Shown here: positions 12,127 to 22,656 of the stretch, piece after piece
How positions within the stretch are numbered: the stretch's first letter is position 1
Layout: every line of letters begins with the position of its first letter
Assembly: GCA_963682175.1 (NCBI GenBank)
Contig: OY821771.1
Coordinates: forward strand, 30,462,201-30,526,200
DNA from: Triglochin maritima
Taxonomy: Eukaryota; Streptophyta; Magnoliopsida; Alismatales; Juncaginaceae
Length of the DNA stretch: 64,000 bases
Direction of reading: 5' to 3'
Position numbers and translations under genes: made by a program
The notes under the pieces: model-generated
The model's input: only the letters and a program-made list of their open reading frames with translations
What the model was told of the DNA's origin: nothing
Databases searched by the model: none

Positions 12127-13192
12127 GTTGGGAAAATTAAAGTTCAAAACCACAACTGCATGCACGACCACGTTGAAGCAGTGGCAAGTACGGGTCGTGT
12201 CCACGAGGATGGAGTGAGGGTCGTCGTCAACCATACTCGAGTGGGGAAGAAAATGAGGAATAAGTGAGTGTATCTACACTAAATTACGTTAATTACAATT
12301 TATAAAATAAATGTGACTAATCCCATATGCGGTGGAGAATGTGTGCAACAATTTAGATGCATGACACATGTGTGTACAATTATGCTTTCATGACATGAAT
12401 TAATACCCACTTCTATAATGGTCATTATCTTAAGTGTGTTTCCACAAGGATTAAGATTTATCATCATCTTGAAAACATACAAAACATTGCTTAAGATAAA
12501 GCTAAAAATAATTACATGCTCACATGTCAATCTTATCTCTTTATCCACTATAATCTTATCATCACCTCACCATTCCCCATAAAGTATGCCCACTAACCAA
12601 TCATGTGCCAAACATTCATTATGATCATTAACACATCAAAGGCAAGAGTGAGAATGTCATCAAAAATGACTATGAAAATCATTTGAAGCTCCAAGATTAA
12701 GATAAAAAGACACATAAATCTAACAACATTCACACTTTACATCACCCCCAAATGCGATGGGCTGCTCATTAATTACCATGTTAGGAAAGAAACGACAACA
12801 TAAAAACATCACACAACAAATAAAGAAGACTAAATTAACCAAAGCAATGGAATAAAATTTGCATCAAATGAAAGACAAGAACATAAAGAACATGAAATTA
12901 AATCTTGATTAAGAAAGAAAGATTACAAAATGGTGTTTCCCTTCTCCTCCACTACACTACTAAACAAGAAATAAAACATACTCTAACGAGGGAAGAAGGA
13001 AGAAAATGGGAGGAAGAATGATTACAAGTGTATTTATAGAAGATTAGAGGGTCTGGATGAATCTGAACGCAATCAGACGGTTGAAAATCAGATCTAGATG
13101 TTTAGTAGTGCTTTGACCCGAATGATCCGCCAATGGTGGATTTTTTGTGCTGATCCGCCCCAAATTTCACTAGAAGCTTTAGTTGACCAAAT
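12127..13192 (-). mobile_element. 5' LTR (minus strand) of the inverted gypsy element, interrupted
   Basis: On the minus strand this LTR ends AATTTTCCCAACA directly before the PBS-like sequence of the adjacent internal region. It carries a TATA box (CTATAAATACAC, minus strand, about 13029-13040), the CACTCGAGTATGGTTGAC motif and a GATCCGCC palindrome near its upstream side. At 13193 it stops abruptly at the target duplication of solo LTR B. I infer that copy B landed in or next to this older LTR; its true 5' end is not identified. Confidence 0.6.
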
Positions 13193-13197
13193 TAACA

Positions 13198-14824
13198 TGA
13201 TTGACATCATATCATGCATATATTCGTGTCTTATATCCTCTATTTTGAACCTAAGCAATGCTATGTAACGAGTTTTATGTTTAAATTTCAAGAATAAACA
13301 TGTTTGAGAAGAAGAGACACAAAAAGTACCTAAACGCAAGAAAGGGGATTGAATTGTGAGACTTATGAACTGATATGCAAAAAAGAATGACCCAGATGTA
13401 ACCAAAATGACCAATAAGCAAATCAAGAAACTTCACACCATCATGAGGAGTATTTTGGCAATTAGATCCAGGTCTAAGCTCCAACAACCAACTCGGGTGC
13501 ACCAAACATGAAGAAATCCATCCACAAAAGTCCCCACCAAAGCACGACTTGATCAAGTCAATCCAGACCGCCAATTGGCGGTTCCAGGCCCATGATTGGG
13601 GGTCAGATCTTCTCCAGATCCGATAATGTTCAGTCGGGTGTTGTATTAGTTTGTATTTAGTCCATTTATGATATGCGTTTTAGTCCTGTACCGAGGGATT
13701 GTCCTCGGTTACCTTTTTTCATGACTATAAATAGAACTTTTCCTCCTCCCTTGCAATTAACTCCTCTCTTGGTAGTCATTCTCTCTACTTGGAGTAAAGT
13801 CTTGGAGCAAAACTCTAGTGGAGAGATGCTACTTGTAATGTGTGAGTAATAAAATAAATCTTTGTTAGATGTTGTCTCTTTTAATTCTTACATGCTTAAC
13901 TTAATCTTATTTTAGTAATCTTAGTATAATTAGTTAGAATGTTTTCTTTTCTTAATATAAATGCTAGTTTAATGAGTAGTGAGTAGTTTCATCCCCCTTT
14001 GGGGAGTGTAGATGACGTACATTTATGTTTTGAGGTTTTGAATGTTTGACGAATTTAGATTGTGTAGACTTGAATGTTTGTATGTTTATCGGGTTTGTTT
14101 TATTCATCTACATGTTGGGAGATTTTTTATGAGTTTTGTTATATGATTTAGAGATTTCTCATGCTTGGTTTCCTCATGTTTATTGACTGAAATTTCCTGT
14201 GGGATATGTTACATTTTAGTCGTGTGTTTGTATTAGCGTTTAATTGCTTAATTGATTGAAGAAACTTTGTTTTGATGAGTTTTGCCATAAATTTCAAACA
14301 CCTCTCATGCTTAGCTTTGTTCTTCACATGAGTTCCTGGTTTTTATGAGTCTTGCCATAATAACATTTAGACATTTCTCATGCTGAGCCTCGTTTTATGA
14401 TAATCAAGTAGTAATTATTGATACGTTGTGTGAATGGATTGATAAGTTTTGCCAAATCTTTAGACACTTCATATGCATGAAGACAAACACATGACACATA
14501 TACACATACATGCTTACATGCATCATTCATCACTTCTCTCACCTCATATGTGCACACACTCCACCCTTTGGGGGTTTCCTTACTGAATTTAATCTTGTGT
14601 TTGCTAGTTGCTTGGTTTTCCTTCTCACGTTTTCATCTTTCTTGTTTGTAGTTTGCTTGTTTAGTTTAGCGTAGTTTAGTTAGTGTAATCACAACTCTTC
14701 TCCCCTCTTTTCGCACTTGCATTCGAAAGAACCAGAGTCGACACACCTCCTTGTGGATTGACCCGTACTTGCCCCGTCTTCACCGACGGTCATGCACTTG
14801 CGGTTAAACTTAAAATCTCAATCA
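13198..14824 (+). mobile_element. Solo LTR of gypsy (Athila/Tat-like) element, copy B
   Basis: The 1627-bp LTR starts TGATTGACATCATATCATG and ends AATCTCAATCA. Flanking TAACA repeats (13193-13197 and 14825-14829) show it is an independent solo LTR in the same orientation as copy A. The TATA box is TATAAATA at 13726-13733; the upstream stem-loop is at 13690-13709 and the perfect palindrome ACCGCCAATTGGCGGT at 13567-13582. Long stretches (for example 14020-14520) are nearly identical to copy A. Confidence 0.87.
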
Positions 14825-14829
14825 TAACA

Positions 14830-15600
14830 CGTAGGGTGCACCCAGAGCTGTTGGTTTGAGCCCGTTCGGTTCTAATTGTTGAATTACTCCTCAAGTTCAG
14901 GAGATTATGGAGTTTTGCAACCAACATATTTTGCTTTACATTTAGTTACCCAGGTTTTCACCTGGGTCCATCTTGATTTTCAGTCCATCCCTTGAGAATT
15001 ACAAATAGGTTTACAAACAGGTCAAACTTGATTTTCAGTCCGACTTTGAAAGTACCATACCACTCGAACGGTGGACCGACTTGCCAAGAGAGGAAATGAC
15101 TCGTAGCGGATGAGATGAGAAGACGAATACGAGAAGCCAATGAAATGAGTCTATGCGGATGAGTCGTAGCAAGATGAGCATGCTTAGTCCATGTCATACT
15201 TGTTAAATTAAGCAACTCTTTAGCACATTGTGTATGATTATGTTTGTGTTTGCTTGCCATGATTAGCATAGACCATTCATGCTTTTCACACTCACGAATA
15301 CACACCAATCAATTCTAATTCTTCATGTATCATCATTGTTTCATCCTCAGGGGATTTTGCATTTTCGTTCACTATATTTTTTGCCTAGCATTATACTCGT
15401 CTTTGGATTGTGATTATATTAGTGTAGTGTTTAGGTACTTTTATTTACTCCCCTGGAAGGAATTTTCTCTATTTGATTGTGGTTTGAATCGCAACTTGTA
15501 GTGCACCTTTCTTTATGGACCGACCGGTACTTGCCGAGGCTATAACACGATTGTGCACTTGCGGTACAAACGAATGTGTCTCAACATAAACATGTCACTC
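14830..15600 (+). mobile_element. Probable degraded gypsy LTR 3' part
   Basis: The right part (about 15460-15570) has the family's LTR tail logic: a short motif, then GGACCGACCGGTACTTGCC...GTGCACTTGCGGT, matching the order in copies A and B (GACCCGTACTTG...TGCACTTGCGGT). The left part is unlike them. I infer an old LTR of another subfamily; its borders are not resolved. Confidence 0.45.
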
Positions 15601-16340
15601 GCAAAACAAAGCACACATAACGGAAGATGTTCTTAGATTACCTTCCTCTTGAACATAATGCTAAGGACTAAATAACAAAATAGAACAACCAACACCTTGT
15701 TTTGGACTAATCTCGTAACGTGGATTATCCCAGACATAAATAATAGTGCCACGGAAAAGAAGCACAACAAACACGTTGGTGCATCCCACAAATAATCACA
15801 ACAAACATGAAATTACAACAAAATTAACTCACTGAAAACTCTCAAAAACAACTCAAAGACAAACATGATCTCTTATCACACTTAGGAAACTCAGTTCAAA
15901 ATTAAGAAAAATCACGAAACCCAGATATTGGTAAACAATAACTTCAAATCACACTTACGGAACTCAGTTTAAAATTAACTGACCACTTATCGACTTTCTT
16001 GACCTTCTTCCCTCGCGATTTTCCCCTTCTCCCTGCTCAATGTCGTTCCCTCACCCACGTCTAGCTAGTTGTTTTTGGTGGACTCCCCTAGACCCTCAGT
16101 TTTTCCCATCTTTACTTTTTGTTCCTCCACAGAAGACGAAGCCAAATACAGCAATTTCCATTTTTCCCCAATCTCAGTAAAACAAATTGAATTTCAAAAA
16201 TCCCACCCAAATATCCCCATTTCAAACTCATGTCCAATCAGTTTTATCTGGGACAGCAACTTGGATACCTAGAATCGAACTAGATGGGGTTCAGTTTCCA
16301 ACTCGAGTACCCAGAATCGAATCCAGTGTGATCATATGTA
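15601..16340. other. Intergenic, no recognised feature
   Basis: Short ORFs lack any recognisable domain. The segment serves as flank of the hAT MITE that follows; nothing else was supported. Confidence 0.35.
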
Positions 16341-16348
16341 CCCAGAAC

Positions 16349-16909
16349 TAGGGGTGAAAACGAAGGATACGAAGTGGATGTGCCAGTATCCGAATTCGTA
16401 TCCGTTTTTTTTTCTCGAATCTGAATCCGAATTCGAATCCGATCGAATGTATGAGAAAGGGATCCGAATTCGTATCCGTCAAATTTGGATCCGAATTCGA
16501 ATAAATTCGCATCCGAATTAAGTTTAAAATTCATTCCGAATTAGGATATCCGAATTCGTTAAAAAATCCGAATAGACTTAAAAAACATTTTTTGATTGAT
16601 CTAAACAAGAATAAATTTCAGCATTTATTTTTTGCCTACATGAAAAAATATTAAATATAATATAAATAACATAATTTAATTCATATATATTGTATATATT
16701 TTTTATTTTTATTTATATGTGCATATAAAAAACGAACCGGATATTATTCGAATCAGATGTACCAATATCCATATTCGCTTCGTTTTTTTACGGATGTTTA
16801 TATCCGAATACAAATTCGGTTGCGGATTTTTTTTTCTCGGATAATTTTTTTGATTTCGAATACGGAGTCGGTCAGATTGACGGATTTCGGACACAAAGTT
16901 TCACCCCTA
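16349..16909. mobile_element. hAT-type MITE with 8-bp target duplication
   Basis: Ends are TAGGGGTGAAA and TTTCACCCCTA. Perfect 8-bp repeats CCCAGAAC flank it at 16341-16348 and 16910-16917. The 561-bp body has G+C-richer flanks built of repeats of TATCCGAATTCG and its variants, and an AT-rich centre (about 16570-16720). It codes for nothing. The TIR resembles that of the MITE at 2089-2384 but the internal word differs, so they are related subfamilies. Confidence 0.9.
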
Positions 16910-16917
16910 CCCAGAAC

Positions 16918-17157
16918 TGTATCCATTAGGAATTAGATCTGGTCCAAAACATGTAAATTCAAATTTTAAGTGTAAAAATTGTTTTTTTAAATTTCTTACA
17001 ACAACTGTTTAGGGTTATGTTTTTAAATTAATACCCCAGTTCCATATCCGATTCAATTCCAATAGCTAGAATGAGAATCGAGTCGAATCTGAAATTAGAT
17101 AATCATATCTGTTTAACCCATTGTCATCCCTAGTTGTGCTACACGGAAATCATTTGG
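16918..17157. other. Short intergenic spacer between two DNA elements
   Basis: About 240 bases with no recognised feature; the right end is the insertion site of the Mutator-like element. Confidence 0.4.
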
Positions 17158-17166
17158 TTGTTTTAA

Positions 17167-18261
17167 GGGTTTTTTGCTTGAATGTCACTCCAAAACAACT
17201 TATTTTACTTTATGTCATCACCGCATCAATATTTATCCTAATGTCATTATGTTAAAAGATTTTTTGTTTGGATGTCGCTTCAAAACAACTAATTCAATTT
17301 TATGTCATCACTGCACAAATATTTATCATAATGCCATTATTTTAAATGAGTTTTTGCTTGGGTGCCACTCCAAAACAACTAATTCCATTTTATAGCATCA
17401 CTACATCAATATTTATCATAATGTCATTATGTTAAATCATTATTAATACTAATGCAATTTTGAAAGTGGGTCCAACACCACAATCCAGTGTTGACCTGCA
17501 TTTGGACATGAACCAGACAAGAATGGACCATTCCAGACCGGACCGGTGGATTCAGGTCCGGTCTATGGAAATACTTGATTCCGGGTTTCCAGTCATGTAT
17601 GGGCAAACACACGGAATATTCCGGACCAGTGATTCAATTTTTAAAATAAAAAAATTTCATAGGTGAAATCGGGTCCAAATTCCATTTTCTAAACAATTGT
17701 TTTCATGGGTTTTCTCACTCCTCACCCATGAAAAAAATTTATTTTAAAAAACCAGGTCACTAGCCCAGACCCGAATATTCCGAGTTTTGATCGGACCGAA
17801 CCGAAAACCCGGAATCAAGTATATCCATGGACCGGAGACCGAACCTGAATCCACCAGTATTCCGGTCCAAACTGGTCCATTTCGGTCTGATTCAAGTCCA
17901 AATTCAGGTCTGAACCGGATTGTGCACACCCTTAGCTCGGTTGACGTGGGATCCACTGTCGAAATGACATTAGTATAAATAACGATTTAACATAACGACA
18001 TTACAAATATTGGTGTAGTGATGCTATAAAGTAGAATTAGTTGTTTTAGAGTGACATCCAAGCAAAATCTCCTTTAAAATAATGACATTATGATAAATAT
18101 TGGTGCAGTGATAACATAAAGTTGAATTAGTTGTTTTGAAGTAGCATCTAAGCAAAAAGTCTTTTAATATAATGAGATTATGATAAATATTGGTGCAGTG
18201 AATCAGTGATGACACAAATTGAAATAAACTGTTTTGGAGGGACGTTGAAGCAAAAATAACC
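17167..18261. mobile_element. Non-autonomous Mutator-like element with tandem-repeat TIRs
   Basis: Perfect 9-bp repeats TTGTTTTAA flank the element (17158-17166 and 18262-18270), the duplication length of Mutator-like elements. The left arm starts GGGTTTTTTGCTTGAATGTC and the right arm, read inward, GGTTATTTTTGCTTCAACGTC. Each arm is about 280-300 bp and made of three tandem units of about 90 bp (left 17170-17445, right 17970-18255, inverted). Inside lies a further inverted pair, about 17475-17660 against 17750-17940, rich in GGTCCGG and CCGGACC words; its right end CACCCTTAG resembles a hAT MITE end, so a nested, damaged MITE is possible. No transposase is present. It ends about 350 bp upstream of the transporter start codon. 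Confidence 0.85.
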
Positions 18262-18285
18262 TTGTTTTAAACGGATAAGAAAGAC

Positions 18286-18291
18286 CACGTG
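18286..18291. promoter_or_regulatory. G-box (CACGTG) upstream of the transporter gene
   Basis: The hexamer sits in ACCACGTGACG, an ACGT-core context typical of plant bZIP or bHLH sites. It is about 320 bp upstream of the predicted ATG, just outside the Mutator-like element. Function is inferred from motif and place only. Confidence 0.5.
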
Positions 18292-18454
18292 ACGTTGAAA
18301 AAACAAGTTACATATACGGATATACCATTATTCAATTTCAACCGCAAATACAAATCGGACCATAAAGAGTTGGCCGACGCGTGTGTTGAAAACGTTCAAC
18401 TTCTTTTAGCCGAGGAAAAGCTCTGCGGATAACTCGCCGTATATCTCCATCCAT

Positions 18455-18462
18455 CCACGTGG
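18455..18462. promoter_or_regulatory. Palindromic G-box CCACGTGG in the proximal promoter
   Basis: A perfect 8-bp palindrome about 150 bp upstream of the predicted ATG and about 170 bp from the first G-box. Paired G-boxes are common in light-regulated genes for chloroplast proteins, which fits the downstream gene; binding is inferred. Confidence 0.55.
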
Positions 18463-18607
18463 CAGTCTCCCATACGTCCCATTCAACTCTCCTTCACTTC
18501 GACTCTTCTCCCACCCTTCCCACTCCCCAGACAATCCAAGACCTCGGAAGAATAACCAAAACTCCCCCAAAAATTAGGGTTCCGATCTCGATGCGAGCGT
18601 AGAGAAG

Positions 18608-21600
18608 ATGCAAGCGTGCTGCAACGTCCACCCCGGCGTGCTCTGGCGGTGGCAGGGAAGCCCCACGCGGCTCCCTCCCTGCAACGGGATTCTACCCACG
18701 AAGCTTCCGGAACCATGTGAGTTGGTTGTTCTACCACCTCTACAGAATCGAAGCGTTTTAGTTGAAGGATAGTGGATTCAACTCTATTACATAGTGTTGT
18801 TGCACACGTCGCAATGTCAGACTATTTACTCATCAATGACTTATGTACTGCTACGGAAAATTTCACAACATTTGTGTTACACGTTGATTATAAGTCTCAA
18901 TAATCGGCCCCTGTATCGGAGGCCGGCCTTTTTATCTACGTCTTTGGATTACTGATAATGATTGCATACACAATGGGTGCGGACATCGGCCTATTTTTAG
19001 TTCATATTTGCAAGTTAAAAGCAATACCACACAGAAGATGTATAGTTGTTGTACACTGAACTATAATTTAAAATGCATCTCTTTCAAACTTGAATTGAAA
19101 TATGACCTTTGAGATTCATCTGTGAAATTTGTTACCCATGAGAGTTCAATAACTGTGTGGAAGTTGGTTGACAATTCTCAGATATGTTATTCAATGCTGA
19201 TAATTTGCATTCCGTAACTGTTCTTTTAATCGTAGAAAGCCTTGTAGAAGTTAACAGAATCTTGGTCTGATTTTCCATTTCAAGCATATGCTTACAGTTG
19301 TTAGGTCAGTCATTGTAGTAGAATAAAAGATAAGTGTTATGTTTGATAAGAGGAGTAGCGCTAAATACCGTTACTTGAACAAATCCGAATATAAGATGAC
19401 TGATTTTGTAAATGGGTGAAATTGCATAAATGATCCCCGGAGTCATTGTACCTCAGCTCATATGTGCTTGGTGCTATTGCTCTTTTGGTGAACGTAAGTT
19501 TTCCTGTCCTTTTTATCTTGTGATGCTGGGCCGATTGCTGATTATAATCGTAAATAGTGAGACACAGATATACATCAAGATCCAAATCATACCACAATAT
19601 TAGGGGACATGCATCCAATATTAATATTGGAGCAGGTGGTTATGAAGAAAAAGGGAAAAATGATGGGAAGAAGATACTAGGCCATGGCTCTGCTAATGAT
19701 GCATCTACTGGATTGTAAGTTCAAACTTTTGTTAAGTAATTAAGTAGATTGATCCTTGGTTTTAATCAACAGTATCATATCTGATTACGTCAATTACAAA
19801 ATACCCTTGCTGAAATGGACATTCATGGGATAATTTCAATGTGAATCAAGATGGATTATGTTAGTGGATAACTTTTTTGAGAAAGAAACCTCATAAAATG
19901 TTTAATTGATCATTTGAAGTTAATTCATGTGTTATTGCTCCAAGACACTTTATCTGTATTCTTGAAACATGTGGTCTTTCTAGTTCCTTTGTGTTTTGAA
20001 AATAAGACACAATTAAAAAATTCTACTACTTCGGAAGTAAGAATTATCTGAACTTGCAGAATGTATAACCATTGTTTTTGTAGAAAGTTTATCTTTAATT
20101 GTTCCTCACTAGGATTTCATTCCTCACTCATCAAGAACTTCATATTATCATATCTGACAGCAAATTTGTAGGACTCAATCATAATATCATCTATCTTTTT
20201 AATTTTATTTTATAAGGAGAATAACAATGATAAAAAAAGTGGTTGTTTGGACCATTAACCGGGTATTTGTGGCATTTGCACAATTATTCTCGAAATCAGT
20301 TATAAATCTTGAGTAATCAGAGAAATGACATGCACATGCATAATCCTTGCATTGCCGAACTGAATGGGCATGAGTAGCTTGTTTAACTAGTGTGGTGCCG
20401 TTTTACAAACAAAACAACTTGGAACAAAGAAACTACATCCTCAATGACAACCTAATAAGTGTACACTTGAGTAAAATGTGTTGTTTTGTTATCATAATTA
20501 GATGTTGAAGTAGTGAATTAGTTAAGTAAACATTGGCATAATATTCCAGTAAGAATTCAGAAGTCTCTAAAAAATTAAAAATATATCTCACCCACATGAT
20601 GGAAGCATCGTTTAACCGGGTGAAGATGAAAGTCTTATCACACGGAAGAAGAAATTAGATACAGTTTTGCTGAAAGTAAATTAATTTTGATAGGCAAACA
20701 AAGTAGCCAATAGCCTGATTTGTCTTCCTTGTAATTTTTTTATATTGGATGTCTACCTTGTAAGTTACTTGGGCAGTTTTTGTTGTTTGGAAGATATTGT
20801 TGAAACACCATATTCTGTGTTCTTTTACTAGTTTAAATCATTCACCGATACTATCCCGAAAATTAAAGCCATGCTATGACAGTTTATTTTCATTGTTTGT
20901 TTAGGAATTGTTCCATAAATTTTTGTGGGAGTAATATATTTCTATTATAAATTTTAAACCTGTTTTTGCCTTCCATAATTGCTTGGTTTCATATAATAGT
21001 AGTTAGGTACTTGCTGATCTCACTCTCTTAATAATACCAGTGTCAAAAGCCCTCCAAAAATTTCATATCCTCTCTCTGTTGCCGGCATCTTGCTTGCTTC
21101 TGCTTTAGCATTTTCATTCGTTATTTCCATCAAACAAGGACCTGCTGCACTGATAGCAGCAATTGCTAAGTCAGGTTTCACGGCTGCATTCACGTTAATA
21201 TTAGTATCTGAAATTGGAGACAAGGTGAGGAAACAATGTCCCGTTTGATCTTATTCTTTCTCTGAAGTGTAGTTTTGGTCTAGTTCAGTGTGCCTGCCCT
21301 GCTTTCCTTCAAAAGAATGGATCTGATCTTTCTTTTTCAAGTTGAAACCACTTGTTTATGTGCGTTGAGGATAATTGTGTTTATTACTACCTTTTTGTGG
21401 ACATGTAGCTAAAGAATTCCACTAGTTTAGTGCAATATATTTCAAAAGCTCATGAAGATGTCTATTTTCCAACCATGAATATCTCTGTCATCTATTCCTT
21501 TGTTGAAACTTCTCAACATACATTTGTGATTTCTTTCCTGTCAATAGAGCCTTGAAAAGATTTTTTTTTTAATAACACGAGTGTGTCCAAGTGCCTAGGA

Positions 21601-22625
21601 TGTATGTATTGTAAATAGACATGGCATTTTCTAAATGATATAGCTGATCCCTCATGTCTAACCTCTACGAATCTTATTCCGTATATGTTATGAATTCCTC
21701 CTAACTCACATTTCTTACTAATAATACTTGTATTTCTACTATTTGAAGTGAGTTATGACATGTTTTTCCTTCGTATAAAGACATTCTTTATTGCAGCTTT
21801 GTTGGCAATGCAATATGACAAGGCATTGGTACGAGACTTCAGCTTTTCCTTTTTAATATGTTTCCTTTTTAATATGTTTCCTTTTTAATATTTTTAAATC
21901 AAGGTAGGACTTGGAGAGCCACTTCACGTCATCCTATGTCGTTGATTAATTTAAGCAACTTCCCAAATCTTACCTCCTTTTTGCATTTATTCCAATTTTT
22001 ATAAGCAACTTCCTATACCTCCATGCAGTTATTTTTAATGTAAATGACTAAATGGTATTACCAAAATGGCAGCTTTGTTTTGTCTTTTGCTTGAGCATGA
22101 TAATTTCCTCTTTAACTTGGAATTGTGCTTCTTATTTGCTAGATCATCAAATGCAGATATGCTAATATAATTGCAATTTGATGTGTCATTAGCTGATGAT
22201 AAGTGTTGAAAATAGTTCCTTAGTGGAAAACTTGGACTATTCTTAACCTATAGATTCACAAGTAACTCCAGCTGAGTGTCAATTGATTTTGAGTTGGAAT
22301 GTCATGTTTTGTATGGTGTTACCGTGTTAGAGCCTAAAATACTTCAAAAATGGCTAACATCAACTTGTCTTGCGGCTAGACATGTTTGGATTTTTGAGAT
22401 GCCACTTGTACAACGGGATGTTAAGCTTAGTTCATGTACTTTCTGTAAAAGAATATTTTTTCTTTATAAGACATAATTTTGCATTAATATCTAAATTCAT
22501 GTTTAGAAAATGTCTTTTCTTCAGGTAATTTTTCTTTCAAATGCAAAACTTGGTTATGGTCGCATTATACATTGGGTTGGTATTTTGGCAAAAATTGTCA
22601 CACACAAACACACACACATATATAT

Positions 22626-22656
<31 letters not shown>

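Noticed and set aside
7835..14824. Copies A and B as the two LTRs of one element
   Set aside because: Each has its own different 5-bp duplication and the DNA between them is an inverted element.
18483..18737. Minus-strand 84-codon ORF over the transporter first exon
   Set aside because: Antisense to the predicted transit-peptide exon; arises from G+C-rich sequence.
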